A stretch of DNA of 64,000 bases from Chitinophagales bacterium. Lineage in GTDB: Bacteria; Bacteroidota; Bacteroidia; Chitinophagales; Chitinophagaceae. A program made the translations under genes and the position numbers. The stretch spans positions 1 through 64,000 of the forward strand of contig JAFLBN010000002.1 of the NCBI GenBank assembly GCA_017303395.1. The letters are read 5' to 3'. Shown here in pieces: positions 53,361-62,849 of the stretch (within the stretch, counting starts at the first letter, position 1; the number at the start of each line of letters is the position of its first letter). The notes beneath the pieces were generated by a model. The model made no database searches and was not told where the DNA came from. It was given only the letters and a program-made list of their open reading frames with translations.

Positions 53361-53485
53361 CGGGCGAGAAAAACTAAATTAACTGTAAAAATAACGCCAT
53401 TTATTCAACCATTTACTACTAAATAGTTAAACCGATGGCGTTATTACTTATGATAGTATCGGCAAAAAGTATGTTGCCGCACTTA

Positions 53486-54970
53486 TTATTTCCTTTTCAG
53501 CTTCCAGTTAGATACCCCGTTTGATGTGGCTGTAGTAGCTGTAGCTGTTTGTGTTTTCTCCTTAGACCATACATAACTGCCCAATAATGCAGCTACTTTT
53601 TCCCCCTCCGGATTTTCTTCCATCAGGTATTCAGGCTTAAAATACTTTTCGATGAATTTGGTATCAAAGTTACCCGACCTGAAAGGTTCAGACCTTACAG
53701 CCCATTTGCCAAAGCTGAGCGTAGTCTGTATGCCTTTGATGTAATATTCATCAATAGCTCTGCAAAGGCGTTCTATCGCTTCATCGCGCGTAGCAGCGTG
53801 TACTACCAGTTTAGCAATCATAGGGTCGTAGAATATAGGAATATCCTGACCTTGTTCATAACCGTCATCTACACGTACACCCGGACCTTTTGGAGGTTGA
53901 TACATTTCCAGTTTACCTGTATCAGGCAGGAAGTTGTTCATCGGGTCTTCTGCACACACACGCAGCTCAAGGCTGTGACCGTTAATCTTCAGGTCTTCCT
54001 GCGAGAATGAAAGCTTTTCGCCACGAGCTATATTGATTTGTTCGCGAACTAAGTCTATACCTGTAATCATTTCAGATACACAGTGTTCTACCTGCAGACG
54101 GGTATTCATTTCCAGGAAGTAATAGTTCAGGTTTTCATCAACCAGAAACTCTACAGTACCCGCACCGTGGTAGTTGCAAGAACGTGCAACGGCTACGGCA
54201 CTTTCGCCCATTGCTTTGCGAATGTCAACAGTCAAGCAGCTTGATGGTGCTTCTTCAATCAGTTTTTGGTGACGACGCTGAACAGAACATTCCCTTTCAA
54301 AGAGGTATACATAATTGCCATGCTGATCGCCCAATAGCTGTATTTCTATATGTCTTGGAGCACCTACGTATTTTTCTATAAACACCGCATCGTCACCAAA
54401 AGCACTCAGCGCTTCGCTTTTTGCCATGCGCATTTGCTCTTCCAGTTCTTCTGCGTTATTTACTACACGCATACCTTTACCACCACCACCGGCAGATGCT
54501 TTTATGAGTATCGGGAAACCAATACGCTTGGCTATTTCAATAGCTTCCGCGGCATTGGTTACTGGGTCTTCCGTTCCCGGTACCATTGGTACATTGAATT
54601 TCTTAGCAGCTTGTTTTGCGGCAATCTTGCTACCCATCATTTCGATAGAGTAGGCAGAAGGGCCTATAAATATTAACCCTGCGTCTGCAACGGCTTTAGA
54701 GAAGCCTGCATTCTCGCTAAGGAAGCCATAGCCCGGGTGAATAGCATCAGCACCGGTTTCTTTGGCAACCTGTATTATTTTATCTGCACGGAGGTATGAT
54801 TGAGAAGAAGGAGCAGGGCCAATGCATACAGCCTCATCGGCATATCTTACAAATGGCATATTACGGTCTGCTTCAGAATAAACGGCAACGGTCTTGATTC
54901 CCATTTCTTTAGCCGTACGCATCACTCGCAGGGCTATCTCGCCACGATTGGCAACCAGTATTTTTTGCAT
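53486..54970 (-). CDS. accC: Acetyl-CoA carboxylase, biotin carboxylase subunit
   Basis: 494 residues. ANRGEIALRVMRTAKEMG opens the chain; ATP-grasp motif KASAGGGGKGM at ~162, EKYVGAPRHIEIQLLGD, EMNTRLQVEHCVSE and GHSLELRVCAEDP are all biotin carboxylase landmarks. The last 30 residues (KTQTATATTATSNGVSNW) are a variable tail. It carboxylates biotin on AccB, or, in the absence of accB nearby, may serve a propionyl-type carboxylase. A -7-like box TATCTTCG is at 54976-54983. Confidence 0.95.
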   Translation of the reverse strand: MQKILVANRGEIALRVMRTAKEMGIKTVAVYSEADRNMPFVRYADEAVCIGPAPSSQSYLRADKIIQVAKETGADAIHPGYGFLSENAGFSKAVADAGLIFIGPSAYSIEMMGSKIAAKQAAKKFNVPMVPGTEDPVTNAAEAIEIAKRIGFPILIKASAGGGGKGMRVVNNAEELEEQMRMAKSEALSAFGDDAVFIEKYVGAPRHIEIQLLGDQHGNYVYLFERECSVQRRHQKLIEEAPSSCLTVDIRKAMGESAVAVARSCNYHGAGTVEFLVDENLNYYFLEMNTRLQVEHCVSEMITGIDLVREQINIARGEKLSFSQEDLKINGHSLELRVCAEDPMNNFLPDTGKLEMYQPPKGPGVRVDDGYEQGQDIPIFYDPMIAKLVVHAATRDEAIERLCRAIDEYYIKGIQTTLSFGKWAVRSEPFRSGNFDTKFIEKYFKPEYLMEENPEGEKVAALLGSYVWSKEKTQTATATTATSNGVSNWKLKRK

Positions 54971-55039
54971 GAATGCGAAGATAAACCTTTCGGCAATTAT
55001 ATAAATGTGTCAGGAGCTAATTTGGTATAGTAAGAAATA

Positions 55040-55453
55040 CTATCCTTCAGCTTTCAGGCGTTCGCCTTTGCCATATTTGACAAACATGTACAGGTATAGA
55101 ACCCTCGATATACGCATCAGCCAGGGCTGTAGTAGTAAAACTATGGCTGTACTGGTACCAAGCGCATAAAATATGCTATAATCTTCATATGATAGCCCGA
55201 TTAATATCCAATACCATGCAAAGTTGAAAACATATAATGCCACAGACAATGCGTAACTAACATAACCTGTACCATAATAAAAGCCTACTTCCAACTCAAA
55301 TTTCTGACCGCACACTTCACATTTTTCAGGCATTTCAAGCATAGATGACAATGGGAATACACTTTTGTTGCAGAACATGTGCCCCTTTCGGCAGTTTGGG
55401 CATTTCATGGTAAGAATGCTTGGTACTAATGCCGGTTTATTATTGTCTGCCAT
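55040..55453 (-). CDS. DUF983 zinc-ribbon membrane protein
   Basis: 137 residues. N-terminal zinc ribbon (CPNCRKGHMF, then CEVCGQKFELEVGFYYGTGYVS), followed by two membrane helices (about 68-90, 96-115). The family is widespread in Bacteroidota; function unknown. Confidence 0.9.
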   Translation of the reverse strand: MADNNKPALVPSILTMKCPNCRKGHMFCNKSVFPLSSMLEMPEKCEVCGQKFELEVGFYYGTGYVSYALSVALYVFNFAWYWILIGLSYEDYSIFYALGTSTAIVLLLQPWLMRISRVLYLYMFVKYGKGERLKAEG

Positions 55454-55470
55454 TGCTAATGGATTTTATG

Positions 55471-55478
55471 CAAAGATA
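55471..55478 (-). promoter_or_regulatory. Bacteroidota -7 box of the DUF983 gene
   Basis: Minus-strand TATCTTTG, an exact match to the consensus, 18 bp upstream of the start. Confidence 0.6.
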
Positions 55479-55516
55479 AACTATTACTAGGTGCACTAGA
55501 TGTAACAATCGTTACA

Positions 55517-57349
55517 CTATTCTGAAATTTCTTTCAGTTCACCATCTTCGTTATGAAAATAGCTCCATACAATACGTGCTTTTGAGGCGCCTATTACTTT
55601 GGTTAGTTCTCTTTCCGTAAGTGCTTTGATGTTTTTTACAGACCGGAATGTTTTAAGCAATTCAGTAGCTGTTTTTTCACCAATGCCAGCAATGCCTTCC
55701 AGCTCGTTCTTAAATGTACCTTTGCTGCGTATCTGTCTGTGGAATGTAATACCGAAGCGGTGTACTTCGTCGCGTATGCGTCTTATCAGTAAGTGGGCAG
55801 GACTGTCAAAAGGTAATTGTATAGGTTCACTATCTCCCGGGAAGAAGATAGATTCTTCTCTCTTTGCAAGGCCTACTACCGTCATACTACCTGTAAGCCC
55901 CAGTTTCTCTATACTTTCCATAGCTGCACCAAGCTGTCCTTTACCACCATCTATTATTACTAACTGTGGCAAAGCTGCTTTGTCTTCCATCAGGCGTTTG
56001 TATCTGCGATACACAACCTCGCTCATAGAGGCAAAGTCGTTGATTCCTTCTACTGTTTTAATATGAAAATGCCTATAATCTTTTTTTGACGGTAATCCGT
56101 TTTTAAAACATACCATGGCAGAAACAGGGTAGGCTCCCTGAAAGTTGGAATTATCGAAACACTCAATATGTACAGGCAATTCAGTCAGTTGTAAAGAGTC
56201 TTGCAACTCTTCCAATACAGTAGCTGCATTTTCTTCTGTTGCTTTACCAAGCATCAGTGCATCATTTTTGCGAAGTTCCTGTTTGGTAATCTCCGCGTTT
56301 TTATAACTAAGGTCTAGCAGCTTTTTCTTGTCTCCTGATTTTGGTACTGTTACTTTAATGCCTTCATCTGCCACTTCTACCTCAAATGGAGCAATTACTT
56401 CTTTTGCATTGCTTTGAAATGTGGTACGCATTTCTTCCAATGCCAGCGACAGTATATCAGCATCCTCTTCTTCTATCTTCTTTTCTATACGCAGTGTTTT
56501 AGCATATACTATGGCACCATTTGCAATCATCATATAGTTGACAAAAGCATATTGTTCATCGCTGATGATGGATGCTACATCCAGATTGCCAAGGTGTGCG
56601 TTTACTACAGTAGAGCGTACCTGATAATTATTCAGGTCTTCAATTTTCTGCCTTACAATCTCTGCTCTTTCAAAATGCATATCAGCTGCTTGCTGCTGCA
56701 TTTCTTCTTTCAGGTATTTTATTACTTCGCCCGTGTTGCCCTTTAGTATGTGCCTTACGTTGGATATGTTCGCTGCATAGTCTGTTTCTGATTGCAAGCC
56801 TTCGCACGGTCCGCTGCAGTTACCCAAATGATATTCCAGACATACTTTGTATTTGCCTTTGGCAATATTGGCAGCAGAAAGATTCAGGCTGCAAGTGCGT
56901 AGTGGTATGTTTTGTTTTATCAGGTTCAGCAATTCTTTTACTTTGCCAACACCTGTAAATGGTCCAAGGTATTCAGAGCCGTCGCGTATTACTCTGCGTG
57001 TAAAAAATACCCTAGGAAATGGCTCTTTTTTTATAACAATAAAGGGATATGTTTTATCATCCTTCAGGTCTATATTAAAGCGTGGTTGATAGTGTTTTAT
57101 CAACGTATTCTCTAACAAGAAAGCATCATGTTCTGTATTTGTAACAGTATAGTCTATACTATTTATCAGTGATACAAGTTTGCGGGTTTTGTAATTATCA
57201 ACCGTTTTGTTGAAATAGGAACTGACACGCTTTCGCAGGTCTTTTGCCTTACCTACATACAGCAGATTATTATCCTCATCAAAGTATTTGTAACACCCCG
57301 GCTGGTGTGGTATAGATGATGCAATATTTGAAAATTCCTCTCTTGTCAT
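55517..57349 (-). CDS. uvrC: Excinuclease ABC subunit C
   Basis: 610 residues. GIY-YIG nuclease domain (QPGCYKYFDEDNNLLYVGKAKDL), Cys cluster region, UVR motif near 205-240 (EEMQQQAADMHFERAEIVRQKI), RNase H-like second nuclease (IECFDNSNFQGAYPVSAMV, LVIIDGGKGQL) and C-terminal HhH (LEGIAGIGEKTATELL). UvrC makes the dual incisions in nucleotide excision repair. Confidence 0.97.
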   Translation of the reverse strand: MTREEFSNIASSIPHQPGCYKYFDEDNNLLYVGKAKDLRKRVSSYFNKTVDNYKTRKLVSLINSIDYTVTNTEHDAFLLENTLIKHYQPRFNIDLKDDKTYPFIVIKKEPFPRVFFTRRVIRDGSEYLGPFTGVGKVKELLNLIKQNIPLRTCSLNLSAANIAKGKYKVCLEYHLGNCSGPCEGLQSETDYAANISNVRHILKGNTGEVIKYLKEEMQQQAADMHFERAEIVRQKIEDLNNYQVRSTVVNAHLGNLDVASIISDEQYAFVNYMMIANGAIVYAKTLRIEKKIEEEDADILSLALEEMRTTFQSNAKEVIAPFEVEVADEGIKVTVPKSGDKKKLLDLSYKNAEITKQELRKNDALMLGKATEENAATVLEELQDSLQLTELPVHIECFDNSNFQGAYPVSAMVCFKNGLPSKKDYRHFHIKTVEGINDFASMSEVVYRRYKRLMEDKAALPQLVIIDGGKGQLGAAMESIEKLGLTGSMTVVGLAKREESIFFPGDSEPIQLPFDSPAHLLIRRIRDEVHRFGITFHRQIRSKGTFKNELEGIAGIGEKTATELLKTFRSVKNIKALTERELTKVIGASKARIVWSYFHNEDGELKEISE

Positions 57350-57354
57350 TACAA

Positions 57355-57924
57355 CTACATAAACTTGTATTCAACCCTTACCTCTTTTTCATCTCCTGTC
57401 TTACCTGTTTCAAACTCTTGTATAGTAATGCTTGTGGCAGGTATATAATACAATCTTTGTGTACGCTTGTTCATAGACTTGTTGCTGAATGTTTCTATGT
57501 ACACGGATGTAATTTTATTATTGCGCGGATTGGTAGTGATATGTAGTTTTTGAGTGAACAGGTCTTTTTCTTTTGCTTCGTAATAATAGTTGTTTGTATT
57601 GCTGAGCGTATCTGCAAACTCTGAAAAATTGTATTTATCCAGGTATTTCTTGTCGCTGATGTCTGTTGCAAAGAATATGCGTAGCACAGCTGCCCAATCT
57701 ATCTTTTCAATATTTGTATGTAGTGTATCAGTCTTTCCATCCTGATATGTGATTTTCTCAATACCATATGGCTGACCATAGTAAACATCTACCTGATCTA
57801 TTGCATAGTCTGCAACAGAAAAGTATCTGCCATCTTCTTCGGTCAGTTTATTATCAGCTTGTTTTGTTTTACAAGCAGTTATGAATATAAGACCAATAAT
57901 TACATATGCTAAACTACGGTTCAT
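57355..57924 (-). CDS. Predicted lipoprotein
   Basis: 189 residues. Lipobox FITAC gives the lipidated Cys at ~18. The mature part is mixed alpha/beta with a Tyr-rich N-terminal strand (YFSVADYAIDQVDVYYGQPYG); unrecognised. It ends 5 bp from the uvrC start in the same direction. Confidence 0.72.
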   Translation of the reverse strand: MNRSLAYVIIGLIFITACKTKQADNKLTEEDGRYFSVADYAIDQVDVYYGQPYGIEKITYQDGKTDTLHTNIEKIDWAAVLRIFFATDISDKKYLDKYNFSEFADTLSNTNNYYYEAKEKDLFTQKLHITTNPRNNKITSVYIETFSNKSMNKRTQRLYYIPATSITIQEFETGKTGDEKEVRVEYKFM

Positions 57925-58090
57925 TGTAAGTGTATTGCAGCCTGCAAATATAACCTAAAAACAAAGGATATTATTTTATTAGGACAGACATAATCCTTTC
58001 GCATTTTTTTAACAGAAAACTGCCTGATAGTTGTAATACTACTATTAAACTAATTTGTCTTTTTATTGTCTTACTAGTAAATGAGGTGTT

Positions 58091-58345
58091 ATGAAAACAA
58101 AAATGATAATCGCCGGTTTGTTAACTGTATTTACAGTGCTTTCATTTTCTAACGATGCCAATGCACATTGGGGTAGACGCAGAGGATATTGCAGGCCTGC
58201 GAGGGTAGTGGTAGCTCCTCCTATAATAGTTCCGAGAGTGGTAGTAGCTCCTGCTCCTATTGTAAGAAGGCATTATTATGATGGCAGAAATTATTGCCGT
58301 CCTCGTCATCACGCAAGGGTTTGGCATGGCAGGCGTTGGAGATAA
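58091..58345 (+). CDS. Small basic secreted protein
   Basis: 84 residues: signal peptide (MKTKMIIAGLLTVFTVLSFSNDANA|H), then a His/Arg/Tyr/Pro/Val-rich mature part with VVVAPPIIVPRVVVAPAPIV. Small Arg/His-rich proteins of this kind are common in Bacteroidota; function unknown. A GAGGTG lies 4 bp upstream of ATG. Confidence 0.7.
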   Translation: MKTKMIIAGLLTVFTVLSFSNDANAHWGRRRGYCRPARVVVAPPIIVPRVVVAPAPIVRRHYYDGRNYCRPRHHARVWHGRRWR

Positions 58346-58376
58346 ATAATTGTATAGTTGGTTTGTTGGTTAATGA

Positions 58377-58406
58377 AAGAAGCCTTTCCATATGGAAAGG
58401 CTTCTT
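58377..58406. terminator. Bidirectional terminator
   Basis: 14-bp perfect inverted repeat AAGAAGCCTTTCCA / TGGAAAGGCTTCTT with a 2-base centre between two convergent genes. Confidence 0.85.
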
Positions 58407-58425
58407 GAATATAAAATGAATTGAT

Positions 58426-59244
58426 TTAGAATCTGTATCCAAGTTTGAAGGCAAACTGTCCCAGAAAATCTTCGCTACCGTTATTACGACCATTTGTTTG
58501 GTTGATATAGCTCATACCCAAACCTAATTCAAGACCCAGATACAGATGAGCTGTTGGCTGAATGTTTAATGAGTTATTGACAACTATACCCAATGCGAAA
58601 TTATCTTGTTTGCCTGTTGTATATATTGGGTAGCCGTATACATCATATCCCATAAATACATTGTAAGCATCGGTTTGAGCATACCTTGCTGCAATAGCAG
58701 GTCCTACTGCATATTTCACTTTACCTTTACTACCTGTAGGATATATTTTAATACCCACCATGCCGGTATAGGATGTGTATTCGTTATAGTTATAATAACT
58801 GCTGGTAAGAGGCATTACATCACTGTTGTTGTTAAAGCCAACCATTAACGGCATGTAAAAGCTAACAATGCCCTTTTTATCCAGCATCCTTTCGTAGCTA
58901 AGGCCTACACCTATACCATCGCTTATTTGCAATGGTGCAATGGCCAGTATGTTTTTGCCGTATTTTACTTTCGGAGCGTCAGGCTTGCCTTCACGTACAC
59001 GACCGTGCATACCGAATACATCTTCAGAACCATTTTCATACTCAATTCTGCTGATTTCTCCTTTACCCAGACGATAGCTTGGACCATCGGGATTCTCTGC
59101 TTTTTTGTAAGAGATATCTCTTGTGCCTACTTCCGATACTTTGCCATCTATTACATCACCATTGCGCAGGTGAATTCTATCTTGTGCGTTAGCTGCAAAT
59201 GATAACAAAGCAGCAGAGCCTAACAGGAGTGATTTGATTTTCAT
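58426..59244 (-). CDS. Outer-membrane beta-barrel protein (unknown family)
   Basis: 272 residues. Signal peptide (SLLLGSAALLSFAANA|Q), a short domain with HLRNGDVIDGKVSEVGTRDISYKKA, then amphipathic strands and a C terminus GQFAKLGYRF-like (FLGQFAFKLGYRF) ending in Phe, as in barrels. Membrane-facing strands alternate hydrophobic residues. Ligand unknown. Confidence 0.75.
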   Translation of the reverse strand: MKIKSLLLGSAALLSFAANAQDRIHLRNGDVIDGKVSEVGTRDISYKKAENPDGPSYRLGKGEISRIEYENGSEDVFGMHGRVREGKPDAPKVKYGKNILAIAPLQISDGIGVGLSYERMLDKKGIVSFYMPLMVGFNNNSDVMPLTSSYYNYNEYTSYTGMVGIKIYPTGSKGKVKYAVGPAIAARYAQTDAYNVFMGYDVYGYPIYTTGKQDNFALGIVVNNSLNIQPTAHLYLGLELGLGMSYINQTNGRNNGSEDFLGQFAFKLGYRF

Positions 59245-59312
59245 ATATGTTATTGGTTGTCTGATGTTTTATAGCACAGATTGTGCCAAATATTAATAAT
59301 ATTAACTATTAG

Positions 59313-60485
59313 TTATTGATAGCTGAAAGTTCCGTATGGACTTTCCACTATCACTTCTTTTTTATCAGCAGCCTCTACATAACCGGAAACCTGTGCATCT
59401 ATGTTGAAAGATTTTGATATTTCAACGATAGCAGCGGCAGTTCCTTTATCTGTATATATTTCCAGCCTTTGCCCCATATTAAAAACCTGATACATTTCCT
59501 TCCAGTCTGTACCTGCAGATTGCTGAATCATGGTAAATAACGGAGGAACTGGCAATAAATTGTTCTTCACAACCCTTAATGCTGATGGCAGGTAGTGAGA
59601 AACTTTACTTTGACCACCACCACTGCAGTGTATGATGCCATGTATCTTGTCAAAATACTGTTCTAATACCTTCAAAACCACTGGTGCGTATGTACGGGTA
59701 GGAGAGAGTATCATTTTACCAACGTTCAGCGGTGTTTCAGTCGGGTCAGTCAGGCCATATTTACCATTATATACTACTTCTGATGGCAGATTAGGATCTA
59801 CGCTTTCAGGATATTTTGTAGCATATTCTTTCTTCAGCATTTCGTGGCGTGCACTGGTAAGCCCATTGCTGCCCATGCCGCTGTTATATTCAGTTTCGTA
59901 AGTGGCCTGTCCGTAGCTTGCCAAGGATACTATCACATCGCCCGGAACCATTTTTTCTGTGGTTACCAGTTTGTCCCTACGCATACGACAGCTCATTGTA
60001 CCATCTACAATCACAGTACGTACCAAGTCGCCCACATCGGCAGTTTCGCCTCCCATCAGTTTTACGTCGATGCCATAATCTGCAAGTGTATCGAAATAAG
60101 CCTGTGTACCATTAATAATTTCAGAAATAACCTCACCAGGTATCAGGTTCTTATTACGGCCTATTGTAGAAGAATATGTAAACGGCCCTGTAGCACCAAC
60201 GCACAGCAGGTCGTCAATATTCATTACTATACTATCTATAGCTATGCCTTTCCACACGCTCAGGTCGCCTGTTTCTTTCCAATACAAATATGCCAGCGAC
60301 GATTTTGTGCCTGCACCGTCAGCATGCATCAGGTTGCAATATGCATCGTCACCACCCCAGTAATCGGGGTATATTTTGCAAAATGCGTTAGGATATAAGC
60401 CCTTGTCTAGCTTGGCAATGGCTTTGTGTACATCTTCTTTCTGCGCAGAAACACCGCGCAGATTATATCTGTTATTATCTGACAT
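59313..60485 (-). CDS. purM: Phosphoribosylformylglycinamidine cyclo-ligase-like (AIR synthase)
   Basis: 390 residues. ADGAGTKSSLAYLYW, GIAIDSIVMNIDDLLCVGATGP and KLMGGETADVGDLV match the PurM ATP and metal sites; MNIDDLLC carries the Asp cluster. Length exceeds the E. coli enzyme by about 45 residues, as in other Bacteroidota. It catalyses the fifth step of purine synthesis. Confidence 0.92.
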   Translation of the reverse strand: MSDNNRYNLRGVSAQKEDVHKAIAKLDKGLYPNAFCKIYPDYWGGDDAYCNLMHADGAGTKSSLAYLYWKETGDLSVWKGIAIDSIVMNIDDLLCVGATGPFTYSSTIGRNKNLIPGEVISEIINGTQAYFDTLADYGIDVKLMGGETADVGDLVRTVIVDGTMSCRMRRDKLVTTEKMVPGDVIVSLASYGQATYETEYNSGMGSNGLTSARHEMLKKEYATKYPESVDPNLPSEVVYNGKYGLTDPTETPLNVGKMILSPTRTYAPVVLKVLEQYFDKIHGIIHCSGGGQSKVSHYLPSALRVVKNNLLPVPPLFTMIQQSAGTDWKEMYQVFNMGQRLEIYTDKGTAAAIVEISKSFNIDAQVSGYVEAADKKEVIVESPYGTFSYQ

Positions 60486-60502
60486 GTGTTGGAAACAATG
60501 CG

Positions 60503-60510
60503 CAAAGATA
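60503..60510 (-). promoter_or_regulatory. Bacteroidota -7 box of purM
   Basis: Minus-strand TATCTTTG, exact consensus, 18 bp upstream of the start codon. Confidence 0.6.
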
Positions 60511-60878
60511 ACTGTAAAGCCCGAGCTTAAAAACCCCGAAACCGGTACGGGTAATAAAATCTGTTAAAGAATATAAAATATGGTATGCTTTTTGCAATAT
60601 ATCTCCCCGTAAACAACGAACTATATAACATGTGTATTTATACACAACCGACAAGAACAACCCTCACTTATTTCTTACCAATGGCTAAGATTAGCCGTAT
60701 TTGCAAGTTTGTCTACTTCGTGAAAGAGACAATGGTGAACCACAAGAAAATGGTACACCCACCTTGTATAGCTGCATAAATAGCAAGTATTCGCTCATAC
60801 GACTCTAAATCGTAATTGGCATTCTTGTGTCATGGTATCAATTATTGTCATTTTTTAACCAATCAATCATAAACAATT
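60511..60878. other. Intergenic region between purM and the flotillin gene
   Basis: About 370 bp. I see no supported gene; a 65-codon frame at 60585-60779 has a mixed hydrophobic composition, no RBS and no recognised motif. Confidence 0.4.
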
Positions 60879-62804
60879 ATGAGTTTCACAGATGTACTCA
60901 CCAACTACTGGTGGGCAGTAGTATTAGTTTTGGCGCTGGTGTTTTACAAAGTCATCCTGCGCGTAATTTTTGGTATGGTAATAGTGCCTGAAGACAGGAT
61001 AGGGCTTGTTACAAAGAAGTTCGTCCTCTTTGGTTCGAACAGAGAATTGCCTGACGGTCGCATCATTGCAACCAATGGCGAGGCAGGTTTTCAGGCAAAA
61101 ACATTAGCTCCGGGTTTGTTCTGGTTTATGTGGCCATGGCAGTATAGTGTAGATATGGTGCCGTTTACTGTAATACCCGAAGGCAAGCTGGGCCTTGTAC
61201 TTTCAAAAGACGGTGCGGAGATACCTACTGGTCGTATCCTTGCCCGTAAGGTTGACTGCGACAACTTTCAGGATGCTGAAAAATTCTTGCAGAATGGCGG
61301 ACAGCGTGGTAGGCAAACAGCTTTCATTACTGCCGGTTCGTACCGTATCAATACTTTTTTATTTGATGTTGCCATTACCGAACAGGTAAGCATTAATGAA
61401 AACAGGGTGGGTATAGTAACCACGCTTGACGGTGAACCATTGCCGCAAGGACAGATAGCAGGTAAAGACGTAGCAGGGCATAATAACTTTCAGGATATTG
61501 ACTTTTTCCTGAACAATGGTGGTAACCGTGGCTTGCAGCCACAGGTGATACTTGCAGGTTCTTACTACATAAACCCATGGGCGGTGCAGATAGAAGAACG
61601 TCCGATGACAGACGTACCTATTGGTCATGTAGGTGTTGTTATCAGCTATATGGGCGAGGATGGTAAAGACCTGACCGGTGAAAACTTTAAGCATGGCAAC
61701 ATCGTGTCTAAAGGATACCGTGGTGTATGGATGGAGCCATTAGGGCCAGGTAAATATCCTATCAATGTTTATACTATGAAAGTTGAAGTAGTCCCAACTA
61801 CCAACCTTGTACTGAACTGGGCCAATGCACGTAGCGAGGCACATGCACTGGATAAAAACCTGAGCACAATAACAGTTCGTTCTAAAGACGGTTTCCCGTT
61901 CAATCTGGACGTTGCACAGATTATACACATACCGGCAAACGAAGCACCTAAAGTGATAGCGCGTTTCGGTAGTATGAATAATCTGGTATCGCAGGTATTA
62001 GAGCCTACCATCGGTAACTACTTCCGTAACTCTGCACAGGACAGCGATGTTATTTCGTTCCTTTCTACACGTAAAGAAAGGCAGGACGCTGCAAAGCAAC
62101 ACATACAACTTGTTTTAGAACAGTATAATGTGAATGCAGTAGATACGCTGATAGGCGACATCGTGCCACCGGAGGCATTGATGAAAACACTTACAGACCG
62201 TAAGATTGCACAAGAGGAAGAAAAGACCTACGAAACACAACGTATGGCGCAGGAAAAACGTCAGGGTGTTGAAAAAGAAACAGCTATTGCCGATATGCAG
62301 AAAGATATAGTAAAAGCACAACAGAGTGTTGAGATTGCACAACGTACTGCTGATGCTACTGTTAAGAAAGCAGAGGGTGACGCAACCAGTATGAAACTGC
62401 AGGTAAATGCTGAAGCTGAGGCCACTAAAATGCGTGCAAACGCTGAGAGTGAAGCGACAAAACTGCGCGCTGCAGCACAGGCCGAATCTACTAAACTGAA
62501 CGCTGTGGCAGAGGCTGAAAGAATTGCCAAAACAGGTTCGGCTGAGGCTGAGAAAATCTTAGCTATCGGTAAGTCAACAGCAGAAGCTTATGAGCTACAG
62601 GTACGTGCTATGGGTGGTGACAACTTTACCCGATATAAAATTACCGAAGAGATAGGTAAAAACAGTATCAAAGTAATACCTGATATCATCATCAATGGTG
62701 GTAACGGCACTGAAGGCTCTATGAGTGGCTTACTTGGTCTGAAACTGATGGAGATGATGGATGCTGACAAACGCATCAAGAAAGAGGATAACAAAGCTGA
62801 ATAA
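60879..62804 (+). CDS. Flotillin-like SPFH-domain membrane protein
   Basis: 641 residues. One N-terminal hydrophobic helix (WWAVVLVLALVFYKVILRVIFGMV), an SPFH/Band 7 domain in the middle (residues ~50-420) and a long Ala/Glu-rich coiled coil (~440-590, with EAEATKMRANAESEATKL repeats). Flotillins form membrane scaffolds. The N-terminal part has two similar segments, DCDNFQDAEKFLQNGGQRGRQ and GHNNFQDIDFFLNNGGNRGLQ, an internal duplication. Confidence 0.88.
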   Translation: MSFTDVLTNYWWAVVLVLALVFYKVILRVIFGMVIVPEDRIGLVTKKFVLFGSNRELPDGRIIATNGEAGFQAKTLAPGLFWFMWPWQYSVDMVPFTVIPEGKLGLVLSKDGAEIPTGRILARKVDCDNFQDAEKFLQNGGQRGRQTAFITAGSYRINTFLFDVAITEQVSINENRVGIVTTLDGEPLPQGQIAGKDVAGHNNFQDIDFFLNNGGNRGLQPQVILAGSYYINPWAVQIEERPMTDVPIGHVGVVISYMGEDGKDLTGENFKHGNIVSKGYRGVWMEPLGPGKYPINVYTMKVEVVPTTNLVLNWANARSEAHALDKNLSTITVRSKDGFPFNLDVAQIIHIPANEAPKVIARFGSMNNLVSQVLEPTIGNYFRNSAQDSDVISFLSTRKERQDAAKQHIQLVLEQYNVNAVDTLIGDIVPPEALMKTLTDRKIAQEEEKTYETQRMAQEKRQGVEKETAIADMQKDIVKAQQSVEIAQRTADATVKKAEGDATSMKLQVNAEAEATKMRANAESEATKLRAAAQAESTKLNAVAEAERIAKTGSAEAEKILAIGKSTAEAYELQVRAMGGDNFTRYKITEEIGKNSIKVIPDIIINGGNGTEGSMSGLLGLKLMEMMDADKRIKKEDNKAE

Positions 62805-62821
62805 CAGTTTTGTGTAAATGA

Positions 62822-62846
62822 AAAAGCCGGCAAATAGCCGGCTTTT
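62822..62846. terminator. Bidirectional terminator
   Basis: GCCGGC/GCCGGC stem extended by AAAA/TTTT with loop AAATA, between the convergent flotillin and T9SS genes. Confidence 0.85.
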
Positions 62847-62849
62847 GTT

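Noticed and set aside
60585-60779. A 64-codon frame before the flotillin gene
   Set aside because: No RBS, promoter or conserved motif.
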